This document shows, piece after piece, positions 11,901 to 20,519 of a stretch of 21,592 nucleotides of DNA. Position numbers and translations under genes: made by a program. The stretch's first letter is position 1. Every line of letters begins with the position of its first letter. The notes under the pieces were generated by a model. The model saw only the letters and a program-made list of their open reading frames with translations. It was not told the origin of the DNA and searched no databases. The stretch comes from a virus: positions 1 to 21,592 of IMG/VR virus record IMGVR_UViG_3300026478_000590; one strand, 5' to 3'.

Positions 11901-13702
11901 GCTGGCAGCCTCTGCCCGAGGAACTCCAACCCCTCTCCCATTTCTGCTGTTACCTGCTGCGGGAACTCAACCTGGCTGAAACGCCAACCAAGCAGCAGGT
12001 CTCAATCCTCAACTACCTGGAGAACGGTCCTGATCGACAGATCATCACCGGCTTCCGTGGTGTGGCTAAATCCACCCTCACAGGCATGTATGCCCTGTGG
12101 CGTTTGCGTATGGACCCCTTCCGCGAAAAGGTCCTCATCGTTGGTGCCACATCCGACAAGGCTGTTGAGATCACCAACTGGATGCTGCGGTTAATCCGTG
12201 ACATCGACATCCTTCAGTGCCTGGCTCCTGCTGCTGATGGTCGTGGTTCTGTTCAAGCCTTTGACGTTGGTCCAGCAATCGTTGACCAGTCACCATCTGT
12301 TCGCGCTGTTGGCATCCTTTCCCCTTCACTGACGGGTAAGCGCTGTACCGTTGCAATCGCGGATGACATTGAGACACTTAGCAACTCCATCACACCGCTA
12401 AAGCAGGAACGATTAGCTGCTGCCATTACAGAATTAGAGGCGATCAGAAAGCCTGCAGTGGAAGGGGAGTTACCACGTAAGACCATCTTCCTTGGCACGC
12501 CTCACCTTGAGTCATCGCTATACCTACGCCTCAATAGAGAGCGGAATTATGGGATGCGTATGTGGCCTGCCCGTTATCCCAACCCTGCTGTTGATGACGA
12601 GTGGAATTGCTATGACGGCAATCTTGATCCACTGATTGCTGCAGAGGTTGAAGAGGATCCATCACTGATTGGTGAACCCACCGATCCAGAACGCTTTGGT
12701 CATGACGAGTTACTGAAGCGTGAGATGTCGATGACACGTTCATCGGTGCAGCTTCAGTTCCAGCTCAACTGTCGTCTCTCAACCCTGGATCGTTACCCCA
12801 TTCGATTGGGGGACATGATCGTGATGGATCTCGATGGCAAGGCCTTGCCGGAGGTGATCAGCTGGGCGTCAGGTCCTGACCAGCGGATTCAAGATCTGAT
12901 CTGCATCGGGATGGGTGCTGATCGGTGGTATCACCGGCCCATGCTCACGCAGGGTTGGATTGCGCAGGACGAGACCTGGCGATGCGTGTTGGCCATCGAC
13001 CCTTCTGGTCGTGGTGCCGATGAGTTGGCCTGGTCTGTGGTGGCCGAGCTGAACGGCAACTTCTTTGTGCTGGAGTCCGGCGGTACGACGCAGGGCTATG
13101 CCGATGAGGTGTTGAAGCTGCTGGCGATGCGTGCCGAGCGCTGGAAGGTCACCCAGGTGGTGGTCGAGAGCAACTTCGGCGATGGCATGTTTGAGGCCCT
13201 TCTTGCACCGGTGTTGAACAGGGTGCATCCGTGTGGCATCGAGCCGATCAAGGTGACGATGCAGAAGGAGCGTCGGATCGTGGACACCATTGCACCGTTG
13301 GTGCAGCAGCACCGTTTGGTGATGTCTGCGGAGTTGATCAGGAAGGATTACCGCGAGGCAGAGCGTGATGCGGAGAAGGGTCACCAGCGGTCATTGATGT
13401 ATCAGCTCAGTCGGATCACGACAGAGCGTGGCGCCTTGATCCATGACGACCGCATTGATGCGTTGTCGTTAGCGCTGAAGTTCTTTACCGATGCCGCTGC
13501 TCAGGACCAGGTACGTGAGCAGCAGCTACGGCAACAGGATCTGATGGATTGGTCAGTGGAGTGTTTCTTGGATGAGAGCGGTGCCAGCTTGGATGCGTTG
13601 GCAATGGGTTTTAAGCCTGGTGCTGCGATGCCTCGTCGGTCGTATGGGGGTGTGAGACGGAGCGAAGGGGAACCACTTTCTCCTGGAGTGCGGAGAAGTT
13701 GA
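11897..13702 (+). CDS. terL: Terminase large subunit (T7 gp19-like)
   Basis: The product has 601 residues, about the family size. The ATPase domain shows Walker A GFRGVAKST (52-60), Walker B TVAIADDIE (151-159) and a coupling motif IFLGTPH (197-203). The RNase H-like nuclease domain shows LAIDPSGRGADE (365-376, Asp368), VVESNFGDGMF (422-432, Glu424) and HDDRIDALSLAL (516-527). All catalytic acids are present. GFRGVxKS is the T7-type Walker A. It packages concatemeric DNA into proheads. The last 92 bases overlap the convergent 13611-13922 gene; the Arg-rich tail ending GVRRS may be a recent extension. Confidence 0.95.
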   Translation: MSWQPLPEELQPLSHFCCYLLRELNLAETPTKQQVSILNYLENGPDRQIITGFRGVAKSTLTGMYALWRLRMDPFREKVLIVGATSDKAVEITNWMLRLIRDIDILQCLAPAADGRGSVQAFDVGPAIVDQSPSVRAVGILSPSLTGKRCTVAIADDIETLSNSITPLKQERLAAAITELEAIRKPAVEGELPRKTIFLGTPHLESSLYLRLNRERNYGMRMWPARYPNPAVDDEWNCYDGNLDPLIAAEVEEDPSLIGEPTDPERFGHDELLKREMSMTRSSVQLQFQLNCRLSTLDRYPIRLGDMIVMDLDGKALPEVISWASGPDQRIQDLICIGMGADRWYHRPMLTQGWIAQDETWRCVLAIDPSGRGADELAWSVVAELNGNFFVLESGGTTQGYADEVLKLLAMRAERWKVTQVVVESNFGDGMFEALLAPVLNRVHPCGIEPIKVTMQKERRIVDTIAPLVQQHRLVMSAELIRKDYREAERDAEKGHQRSLMYQLSRITTERGALIHDDRIDALSLALKFFTDAAAQDQVREQQLRQQDLMDWSVECFLDESGASLDALAMGFKPGAAMPRRSYGGVRRSEGEPLSPGVRRS

Positions 13703-13922
13703 GCTTGGCGGCCATCTTGCTTTTCAGCGCCTGGGTATCGGTTTCAGCCAGATTGGCGGTGATGGAGTTTTGCTTAAGCAGTTGCAGAGCAACGCGGAGA
13801 TCATCGTTGCTGACGGGTTTGTAGTTGCCGTCTTCATCTTCGCTGCCGTTCTCAATGCGCTCACGAACCGAGCGAACGACTGAGGCATGGAGTTGTTCTA
13901 ACTCCTTGGCGAGATCAGCCAT
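13611..13922 (-). CDS. Candidate terminase small subunit
   Basis: The product has 103 residues beginning MADLAKELEQLHASVVRSVR and continuing ERIENGSEDEDGNYKPVSND and DLRVALQLLKQNSITANLAE. The pattern (helix with ELxxLHxxVxxxxxERIE, acidic linker, then DLxxALQxLKxNxI) matches, from memory, small terminase subunits of T7-like and related phages, including the LKxNxI helix. It is on the strand opposite terL and overlaps its 3' end by 92 bases, an unusual arrangement. The leader before ATG 13922 is A/C-rich (ACCACCTATCACCA). Without a database hit the assignment is tentative. Confidence 0.55.
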   Translation of the reverse strand: MADLAKELEQLHASVVRSVRERIENGSEDEDGNYKPVSNDDLRVALQLLKQNSITANLAETDTQALKSKMAAKLNFSALQEKVVPLRSVSHPHTTDEASQHQA

Positions 13923-13972
13923 TGGTGATAGGTGGTGTTGAGTTCATTGTGGCCTGACGCGCCATAGGAGCG

Positions 13973-13995
13973 AAACTGGGAAGGATGCACCAGTG
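13973..13995 (+). promoter_or_regulatory. 23-bp element, copy 2 (before the 14003 fibre gene)
   Basis: AAACTGGG-AAG-GATGCACCAGTG ends 7 bases before the GTG start of the long fibre gene. It matches 11481-11503 at 20 of 23 positions. Both copies contain an ATG CAC CAG TG string; here it would be a four-codon frame ended by TAA just before the GTG. Confidence 0.5.
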
Positions 13996-14002
13996 GTAAG
14001 CA

Positions 14003-16297
14003 GTGTCCTTTCCTTTCCCCAAGAATCCGACTGATGGGCAGGTGGTCAGCTCCACCGCCCCTGATGGCTCGATTCTGACGGCCACCTATAGGGCAGCGAA
14101 GAATGAGTGGGAGGTGAGCAGGGCGCTGCCACCGCCGACCACGATCACGGGCACACCAGCGATTGCGGTGACGCCTACTGCTGACGGGCAGGTGATCACC
14201 TGGGATCAGGTGGCTGGCCGGTGGGTAGCCAAGACCCCAAGCACTGCTGCCACTGGCACCACCAAGAGTTTCGTCAAAGCAGCGCAGGCTGATGCTGACC
14301 AGGCCAATGGCGTGGGTCCTGCGCAGCTGAAGCAGGGGGATGTGCAGTTCACCGCTGAGAACCTGCACAAGGAGATCAAGTTCTGGAATGGTGCGGCCTG
14401 GGTTGAGAGCCTGAGCGAGGACACGATCAAGCAATGGATCAGCGCTGGGTCGTTGTTCCGTGGCGTGGTGAAGGAGAGCAGCTTGAGCACGCTGCCCGCA
14501 CCAGCTGTTGCGAACCGGGGTTATTACTTCAGCTGGACCGGGAACCCTGGCCATGTGGTGGCAGCGGGTGACCCAGCCATTGGCACCGACCTGGCTGGTG
14601 AAGTGCTGCAGGTGGGTGACTGGATCCAGTCGGATGGCACCAAGTGGGTGCATGTTCCTGGTGACCTGCTGAGTAAGCAGCGCTGGGATTCGCTGGGTTC
14701 ATTCCAGCCTTGGTCTGACACCAGCTGGGAGAGCGGTTCTGTTGTCAGCTATCAGAAGGCGTTCTTCCGCGCTTCTGCACTGGTCTCGCCTGGTGATGCA
14801 GCGCCTGGCACTGCTGGCAGCAAGTGGGTAGACATCACCCCGCTGCCTCATATGGGCTTGGAAGACCTGAAGAAGGTCAACGCCAACGTTGCTGACCCAG
14901 ACCTGCATGGAGCTGTCTTCCAATGGGATGACAACATCAATGAATGGGTAGCCAGTGACACCTTGCAGATCGGTGCTGTCCGGTTTGACGATGAGGGCGT
15001 CGGTCCTGAGATCACGGGCTTTGCTGATACAGACTTCTCTGTAGCAGGTACTGATGACGCTAGTTATGTTCCTTCTGTCTATGCAGTTAAGGAGTATATC
15101 AACGCACAACCTAAGCCCTTCCTGGAAGAGTTGGATGACTGCGGTGATCTAAGCCTGGCACTTAATGGTCAGGTGCCCAGCTGGGATGCAGCCAATAGCA
15201 AGTGGATTCCAACCACTGTCAGTGCTGCTCTGTCTGGCCTGACAGATGTTGACCTAGCAACCACACCTCCTACTGATGGTCAGTACCTGAAGTACAACGC
15301 TGCTGGTACTAACTGGATTCCTGAAACACCTGTCACTGCTCTTGATGGGCTGTCTGATGTAACCCTGGCCACTCCTAGTGATGGCCAGCTGTTGAAGTTC
15401 AACGGCACCAGTGGTCAGTGGGAGAACATCACACCGAACTACCTGAACCCCACCAACGGTTACACCAAGACCGAGGTCGACACCAAGCTCGCCACCCTCA
15501 CCACCACGTTGGAACATGAGGAGTCGGTCATGGCGATTGCCAATGATCCTCCTGCTGTACCAACACTCAACGACCTCTACATCACGGGCACAGTCCCGAC
15601 TGGGTTATGGGCTGGGCACGCAGGAAAGCTGGCTCGCTGGGATGGCACAGCCTGGCAGTTCGCTGATCCCCGCACTAACGAGACACACCTCGTTGAAGAT
15701 GTCGCTGAGACGTGGCACTGGAATGGAACGGCATGGGTGAAGGTGGCAGTAGCCACAACAGCAACAGCTGTTTCCACTACTCCTGTTGGAACAATCATTC
15801 AGTCGGTGCTGACCCCTCAGCAGTTCCAGACTGCAATGGGCGCCGATGGCAGCAAGTGGCGTCTTGCTGCTGGTGGTGATTGCACGGGTACTGCCTACGC
15901 AACTCTCACTGGTGCCACAACACTGCCTGACCTGCGGGGCTCCTTCCTGCGGATGGCTGGGCAGAGCCTGTCTGGTTGGGACGGCGGTGCGCTCAACGGA
16001 TTTACTGAGGACAGCACTGCACGTCCAAAGAACGCCTTCACTGGTTCAACCGACTCCGCCGGAGGCCATACGCACAACCTGTGGTCAAGGCGGATGAGCG
16101 CTTACTCGGGTGCTGGCTATTACCCCGCTGCTCAAACAGTTGGCGAAGGTATCTCGGCAGGGGGTGTGGCAGACGTTTCTGGGCGGTGGATGGATAGCGA
16201 TGGCGCTCACACCCACACCGTTCAAATCACAGGCGGCGGTGATGCTGAAACCAAGCCCAAGTCCTACGCCGTCAACTACTTCATCAAGGTGAACTGA
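14003..16297 (+). CDS. Long tail fibre / tail-collar protein
   Basis: This 764-residue protein starts at GTG 14003, the only start after an in-frame TAA at 13997. The N-terminal and central parts repeat a module of the type DGQVxxWDxxxxxWVxxTP (for example near 52, 395 and 430), the bead-like repeat of trimeric fibres. WDGTAW and WNGTAWV recur near 550-580. The C-terminus has the phage tail-collar / receptor-tip signature: PVGTIIQSVLTPQQF, TTLPDLRGSFLRMAGQS, GGHTHN, GAHTHTV and a final KPKSYAVNYFIKVN. It carries no VR-like segment. It shares the WxGTxWV module with the DGR target, so the fibres evolve by module exchange. Its last base overlaps the next ATG. Confidence 0.88.
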   Translation: MSFPFPKNPTDGQVVSSTAPDGSILTATYRAAKNEWEVSRALPPPTTITGTPAIAVTPTADGQVITWDQVAGRWVAKTPSTAATGTTKSFVKAAQADADQANGVGPAQLKQGDVQFTAENLHKEIKFWNGAAWVESLSEDTIKQWISAGSLFRGVVKESSLSTLPAPAVANRGYYFSWTGNPGHVVAAGDPAIGTDLAGEVLQVGDWIQSDGTKWVHVPGDLLSKQRWDSLGSFQPWSDTSWESGSVVSYQKAFFRASALVSPGDAAPGTAGSKWVDITPLPHMGLEDLKKVNANVADPDLHGAVFQWDDNINEWVASDTLQIGAVRFDDEGVGPEITGFADTDFSVAGTDDASYVPSVYAVKEYINAQPKPFLEELDDCGDLSLALNGQVPSWDAANSKWIPTTVSAALSGLTDVDLATTPPTDGQYLKYNAAGTNWIPETPVTALDGLSDVTLATPSDGQLLKFNGTSGQWENITPNYLNPTNGYTKTEVDTKLATLTTTLEHEESVMAIANDPPAVPTLNDLYITGTVPTGLWAGHAGKLARWDGTAWQFADPRTNETHLVEDVAETWHWNGTAWVKVAVATTATAVSTTPVGTIIQSVLTPQQFQTAMGADGSKWRLAAGGDCTGTAYATLTGATTLPDLRGSFLRMAGQSLSGWDGGALNGFTEDSTARPKNAFTGSTDSAGGHTHNLWSRRMSAYSGAGYYPAAQTVGEGISAGGVADVSGRWMDSDGAHTHTVQITGGGDAETKPKSYAVNYFIKVN

Positions 16298-16536
16298 TGA
16301 CACCTCGTTGGCTCACAAGCAGCATCGTGTTGGTGGTTGCCACCACTGCGGTGCTGTCTGTGGGTTGGAGTGCAGCCTGCACCTTTTACATCGGACCACG
16401 GATGTTTGATGCCGCCATGCAGGGCAAGTTGCAACATGAGCCTGCTGTCTGTGAAGACGCGGAGAACCGTGCCCTGCAGGTGCTCACGGCATTGCTAGCC
16501 ACGTTGATTGGCTTGCGCAGTAACCCACCTGAATGA
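16297..16536 (+). CDS. Small membrane protein, holin candidate
   Basis: This 79-residue protein starts in overlap with the fibre stop. Two hydrophobic segments are visible: residues 7-29 (TSSIVLVVATTAVLSVGWSA) and 57-73 (NRALQVLTALLATLIGL). A polar loop with two Cys overall lies between them. Two membrane segments, short length and a position between fibre and endolysin fit a class II holin, but there is no family motif. It overlaps the next gene by four bases (ATGA). Confidence 0.55.
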   Translation: MTPRWLTSSIVLVVATTAVLSVGWSAACTFYIGPRMFDAAMQGKLQHEPAVCEDAENRALQVLTALLATLIGLRSNPPE

Positions 16537-16820
16537 CGAGCCCTAGAGAGTCACTGATCGCCAAGGAACATGCAGCAGGTGCCGCTGCACTGCTCACTGC
16601 TGTCAGTGGCTTGTTGGCTTGGATGATCAGTGCTGGCGTTCAACTGGACGGCAGGATCGACAAGCTCGAACAGGCGACACGAATCCTGCTGGGACCTGAC
16701 GGCAAGATCATTCCTGCGCCTGAATCAGTGGAAGCAAAGTTCCACGCTCAGGCATTGGAACGTGAGATCACCACGTTGAGAGACCGGGTGAAGGAGCTGG
16801 AGACGAGGGCGTTCAGGTGA
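16533..16820 (+). CDS. Membrane-anchored coiled-coil protein, spanin/holin candidate
   Basis: This 95-residue protein has one membrane segment at about 14-35 (AAGAAALLTAVSGLLAWMIS) and a charged C-terminal coiled coil (about 63-92, with EREITTLRDRVKELETR). An N-terminal anchor plus periplasmic coiled coil resembles an i-spanin or T7 gp17.5/18.5-type lysis protein. It follows the holin candidate in overlap and abuts the convergent lysis-side genes, overlapping the 16813 gene by 8 bases. Confidence 0.55.
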   Translation: MTSPRESLIAKEHAAGAAALLTAVSGLLAWMISAGVQLDGRIDKLEQATRILLGPDGKIIPAPESVEAKFHAQALEREITTLRDRVKELETRAFR

Positions 16821-17130
16821 CCATCCGTGTTTGGAAGTTCGGGTCCGACTCATCGAGGTGAACCTCAGGGCCGAACCCGGTAGCTGCTAGCTCAGGGCTG
16901 ATTCCTTCCTGTTGCAGCTTGGGTCTCTCGGCTGTGACCTCTGCAATCCAGGCATCGAACTTGGCCCTGGAATCGGTCTTCACCGGAAGGCTGAGGAACT
17001 TCCGCAACAGCTTCACGTCACGGAAGAACATCGAGCAGCCATTGCGATAGGCCACGTAGTAGCGGCCATTCCAGTCAGGGCCTGTCTCGATGAGCATCCC
17101 GCCGCCGAGGTCGAGCTTGGCTCGCTTCAT
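16813..17130 (-). CDS. Conserved-looking unknown protein downstream of endolysin
   Basis: This 105-residue protein begins MKRAKLDLGGGMLIETGPDW and continues NGRYYVAYRNGCSMFFRDVK and LLRKFLSLPVKTDSRAKFDA. The start overlaps the endolysin stop by four bases, so the two are co-translated. It is soluble, with no membrane segment or known motif. It could modulate the lysin, but nothing in the sequence shows this. Confidence 0.65.
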   Translation of the reverse strand: MKRAKLDLGGGMLIETGPDWNGRYYVAYRNGCSMFFRDVKLLRKFLSLPVKTDSRAKFDAWIAEVTAERPKLQQEGISPELAATGFGPEVHLDESDPNFQTRMVT

Positions 17131-17714
17131 CGGTGCTCCTGCATGATGCGGACCAGCTTCTGCGGGTAGGAGCTGTCGGTGGCGTAACCCTGGCGCTTGA
17201 GGTCATACGCCGCGTCCTCAGCCGTGCGGCAGTGGTTCACCCCCTGGTAGCCCTTGTAATCCAGATACCAGCGGGACACGAGGTAGTTCACCGAGTCCTT
17301 GAGGGTGGGGAAGTCGATGAAGCCAGCGGTGATGGTGACCATCTGGCCGTTCACCTCTTCCTGGGTGACGTGCTGCGAGCCGCTGCCCTTGATGCCGAAG
17401 AAGTTGTTCTTGCCGCTGACAGCCGTGCCGTGGGCGGATTCCAGGGACCACTGAGCAGCAACCAGCTCTGGGAACTTGGCACCGCAAGCCTGCGCTGCTG
17501 CCTTCACCCCATCCCAGGTGTTCGGGTAATCGGCTGGTGCAGGGGGCCGCTCATGGAAAGCCTGCGTCCACGCTGCTGATTCGGTCAGCAACGAGGGGTC
17601 GGATTCCAGGATGTGCTGCCGGAGGATCTCGATGGCCTTGAGCTGCTGCGGTTCGCCACGGAAGAACTTCCAGAACTCGGCCCAGCGCTCAGCGGAGAAG
17701 GTGATGTCGCTCAT
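17127..17714 (-). CDS. Endolysin, GH73-type N-acetylglucosaminidase
   Basis: From ATG 17714 (MSDITF) the product has 195 residues; a start at 17735 would run into the operator-like sequence. The catalytic domain shows VAAQWSLESAHGTAVSGKNN with the general acid Glu92, then NNFFGIKG (103-110), an FxxF/Y region (AGFIDFPTLKDSVNYL) and the C-terminal YATDSSYPQKLVRIM (177-191). These match FlgJ/LytG-like peptidoglycan hydrolases. There is no signal peptide, so a holin is needed for release. It is transcribed leftward, opposite to the fibre and holin candidates. An operator-like CCCACCGGTGCA lies just upstream. Confidence 0.9.
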   Translation of the reverse strand: MSDITFSAERWAEFWKFFRGEPQQLKAIEILRQHILESDPSLLTESAAWTQAFHERPPAPADYPNTWDGVKAAAQACGAKFPELVAAQWSLESAHGTAVSGKNNFFGIKGSGSQHVTQEEVNGQMVTITAGFIDFPTLKDSVNYLVSRWYLDYKGYQGVNHCRTAEDAAYDLKRQGYATDSSYPQKLVRIMQEHR

Positions 17715-17730
17715 CATTGGCCTGTTGTAG

Positions 17731-17742
17731 CCCACCGGTGCA
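17731..17742. promoter_or_regulatory. Operator-like half palindrome between endolysin and 17808 gene
   Basis: CCCACCGGTGCA matches 8 of 10 arm positions of the TGCAC-NN-GTGCA sites and shares ACCGGTGCAC with the leftward operator. It sits in the 93-bp divergent gap, 17 bases from the endolysin start. The resemblance is suggestive only. Confidence 0.3.
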
Positions 17743-17807
17743 CAGAAAGTATTAGGGATAACTGCATCGTTTGGTTACAGTTAGTCCATAAATTGCTGGA
17801 GGTCTCC

Positions 17808-18029
17808 ATGACCACGGCGCAAAGAGAGATCAGGGAGATCAAGAAGGAGCTAGCGGAATCAGGAGCCGACCCGTTTGAGGTGGCCGCTGAAGCGCTTGCA
17901 TCCGCCCGTCGCTACCGCCAACAGCTGGATGAGTTGAAGGCTGTAATGTTCCTGCGTCCACCGGATGCCAATTTCTGCTGGTTCAACCCCGCAGACTGCG
18001 GCAGTCGGCAGAGCACGGGATCCTTCTAA
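17808..18029 (+). CDS. Small early protein upstream of RNA polymerase
   Basis: ATG 17808 is preceded by a good Shine-Dalgarno sequence (GGAGG at 17798-17802, 5 bases away), unlike most genes here. The 73-residue product has a charged helical N-terminus (MTTAQREIREIKKELAESGA and FEVAAEALASARRYRQQLDE) and a short tail with two Cys (CWFNPADCGS). It lies left of the RNA polymerase, where T7-like phages keep small host-takeover genes. No family recognised. Confidence 0.7.
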   Translation: MTTAQREIREIKKELAESGADPFEVAAEALASARRYRQQLDELKAVMFLRPPDANFCWFNPADCGSRQSTGSF

Positions 18030-18047
18030 TCCCTTGCAGGACAAGGC

Positions 18048-18085
<38 letters not shown>

Positions 18086-18121
18086 AGCGCGTTTGATCCA
18101 TTCACCTGTGCATAGCAGTTG

Positions 18122-18150
18122 CGCTGGAATGGTTTGAAGCCTTTCCAGCG
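18122..18150 (+). other. Hairpin upstream of RNA polymerase gene
   Basis: CGCTGGAA (18122-18129) pairs with TTCCAGCG (18143-18150) around a 13-base loop, 8 bp perfect. There is no T tract. It lies between the tRNA fragment and the polymerase start and could be an RNase III-type processing site, a weak terminator or an integrase arm element. Confidence 0.4.
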
Positions 18151-18164
18151 TTGCTGGCAAAGAT

Positions 18165-20519
18165 GTGCACTGGTGGGGTGGAATTACTGCTGAAAGCAGC
18201 CAACTCTGCACGGTGAAACCCGAAAACGCGCCTTCCACACCGGTGGATGAACTGCAGCTGCAGAGGCTCAGGAGGGAGGTCAGGCGGGCCAAGGAGCGTG
18301 CTGAGGCCATGCAGCGCAACCTCAGGGATAAGGGCCGAGAAGGTTCCACGGGTTACGGGGCTGCCCTGTTTGAGCTGTATGGCGAAAGCGTCGGGGTTGC
18401 GATTGATGCGCTGCTCACAGATCTGCTGGAGAACCCCACCCGTGCGGGGAAGCACTTCAGCGCTTGGCCGCTACTACTGCACTTCTGTGATCGCGGCCCA
18501 CGGTCCATTGCGGCGATAGCTCTTGGTGTGGTGATTGATGGGATCTCAACCACCCCACAGCGACCGATTCTGGCTAAGCGCATTGGTCGCGCTTTGCAGG
18601 ATGAACTGAAGGCCATCCGCCTACGGAGGGGTCGCGGCGCGGTGCTCGCTGAGATGGTCAAGAAGGAGTACGGCAAGCGTGCGGTTTCAACCCGAGTGTT
18701 GGGTCAGTTGCATGTGGACCCATCGGGTTGGACGGTGCAGGACCGCCGTGAGCTGGGTCAGTTGCTGCTGGAGGTGATCGCTGCCAACACCAACTTGATC
18801 ACCTTCAGTGATGAGCGGATCCCACGGGTGCTGCCTACTGAGGACGTGCTTGAGGTGGTGCGCCTCAACCCGCCGCGACCACTGCCGGTACGGATGCTGC
18901 CGTCGATCGTGCCGCCTGAACCCTGGTGCGACGTGAGGCGTGACGGCAAGGCGCTGGTTTCCAGCCGCCGGCCGATGGATCTGTCCCACATCACGGCCAA
19001 GAGCTGCGCCACTCAGTTGGAGGTGGTGAATTACGTGGAACAGCAGCAGCTGCAGATCGACCCCTGGATGGTGGCGGTGCAGCGTGAGGCATGGGACTGC
19101 AACCTGCCTGGTCTGTTTTCAGTGCAGCGTGACCCACAGGAACGGTGGCTAGCGACGCAGCAGGCGCCAGAGCGTGCACGGATCGAGGAGTCACTGCGGC
19201 AGTTCACCGAGGTACAGGGCTATCCGATCTGGCTGGAGCATGACTTTGACTTCCGTGGCCGGCTGTATTGCTCAAGCCGCATTGCTGGTCACCAGGGTCC
19301 TGATCATCAGAAGGCCCTGATCTCGTTTGCGCAAAAGGAAGCGGTTGACGATGATGCGTTCAACCAGATGCTGTCGGCCGCCGCTGGGCACTACGGGTTA
19401 GGCCACTGCACCTGGGACGAGAGAGTGGAGTGGGGTAGGGACCACCTCTCTCGTCTGCAAGCAATTTCGGCGCAGCCGTTGGATCGCTTGGATCTCTGGA
19501 AGAGCGCCAAGGATCCCTGGCAGTTCCTCCAGATCGCACGCGCCATCTCGGATGTGGTGGCTGGCGACCTCTACAGCGGGGTGCCGATTCGCTTTGACCA
19601 GACCGCAAGCGGGATGGGGGTCATCGGTGCGCTGTGCCGTGACCGTCAGCTGGCGCTGCACACCAACATCATCGGGGATCGACGTTCTGATCTCTATGCC
19701 TACATCTCAGGCTGCCTGCTGAATCTCCTCCAGGCGGATCTGGATTCGTTCGACCCGCGTGATCAACGTCTCGCTGAGATGTGGTTGCAGTACCCGATCG
19801 GCCGTGACCTCGCCAAAGGGCCAACCATGACGACGATCTATGGCGCTCGTCATTTCGGAATCGTTGAACAACTGATCGACTGGTTACGGCAGAAGAAGCC
19901 TGACGTACCGGTTGAGCGCTGGGCAAGGGAGTACACGCTTCCTGCGCAGTACCTGGCGCACAAGCTGAACATTGCGATTGGGGCTGAGCTGAAGAGCTGC
20001 GTTGAGCTGGAGAAGTGGCTCAGGAAAGTCAGCGCTTTATGCGTGAAGAAGCAGAAGCGGATTGAGTGGACCAGTCCACTGGGGTTCCCGATCGCGCTTG
20101 GTAATGAGCTGGAACGTCAGCAGAAGGTGCGCACGGACCTTCATGGTGCACGGCGCTGGCAGCAGGCTGATGCCGGCTGGGAGCCGGGTGAGCTGAGCGC
20201 TCGCGCAACCAATCGCGGCATCACCGCCAACACGATCCACACCTTTGATGCCGCCCACTGTCAGGCAGTGGTCCTCAGATGTGCACAGATCGAAACTCCG
20301 GTACTGACCAACCACGACTGCTTCGCCACGATCCCCGCCAGGGCGGACTGGTTGCACCATGCGTTGCTGCATGAGCTGTCGGCTCTGTATCGGCAGGACT
20401 GGCTGGCTGAGATGCGGGTAGAAATTGGCAAGAGGGCAGGCGTACACCTACCGCACCCACCGATGGTTGGAGATCTTTGCGAAGGTGAAATCGGCCAGAA
20501 CCCCTACTGCTTCAGTTGA
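18165..20519 (+). CDS. T7-like single-subunit RNA polymerase
   Basis: Up to 784 residues from GTG 18165. Later GTG codons (18213) or ATG 18309 are alternatives, and the start is unsettled. Palm and fingers motifs are clear: HDFDFRGRLYC (359-369), motif A FDQTASG (477-483, Asp478), motif B RDLAKGPTMTTIYG (547-560, with Arg547, Lys551 and Tyr559) and motif C NHDCFATIP (716-724, Asp718). The C-terminus ...GQNPYCFS keeps the aromatic foot that positions the substrate. The protein is about 100 residues shorter than T7 RNA polymerase (883), mostly in the N-terminal promoter-binding part. It transcribes phage middle/late genes from its own promoters. Motif C has Cys where T7 has Ser. Confidence 0.96.
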   Translation: MHWWGGITAESSQLCTVKPENAPSTPVDELQLQRLRREVRRAKERAEAMQRNLRDKGREGSTGYGAALFELYGESVGVAIDALLTDLLENPTRAGKHFSAWPLLLHFCDRGPRSIAAIALGVVIDGISTTPQRPILAKRIGRALQDELKAIRLRRGRGAVLAEMVKKEYGKRAVSTRVLGQLHVDPSGWTVQDRRELGQLLLEVIAANTNLITFSDERIPRVLPTEDVLEVVRLNPPRPLPVRMLPSIVPPEPWCDVRRDGKALVSSRRPMDLSHITAKSCATQLEVVNYVEQQQLQIDPWMVAVQREAWDCNLPGLFSVQRDPQERWLATQQAPERARIEESLRQFTEVQGYPIWLEHDFDFRGRLYCSSRIAGHQGPDHQKALISFAQKEAVDDDAFNQMLSAAAGHYGLGHCTWDERVEWGRDHLSRLQAISAQPLDRLDLWKSAKDPWQFLQIARAISDVVAGDLYSGVPIRFDQTASGMGVIGALCRDRQLALHTNIIGDRRSDLYAYISGCLLNLLQADLDSFDPRDQRLAEMWLQYPIGRDLAKGPTMTTIYGARHFGIVEQLIDWLRQKKPDVPVERWAREYTLPAQYLAHKLNIAIGAELKSCVELEKWLRKVSALCVKKQKRIEWTSPLGFPIALGNELERQQKVRTDLHGARRWQQADAGWEPGELSARATNRGITANTIHTFDAAHCQAVVLRCAQIETPVLTNHDCFATIPARADWLHHALLHELSALYRQDWLAEMRVEIGKRAGVHLPHPPMVGDLCEGEIGQNPYCFS

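Noticed and set aside
14003-14003. ATG at 13985 as start of the long fibre
   Set aside because: It is in frame but is followed after four codons by TAA at 13997, so the GTG at 14003 must be used.
15770-16297. Second DGR variable region at the end of the long fibre
   Set aside because: No similarity to the TR and no C-lectin-like GSRCxxW scaffold; the end is a tail-collar type tip with His-rich motifs.
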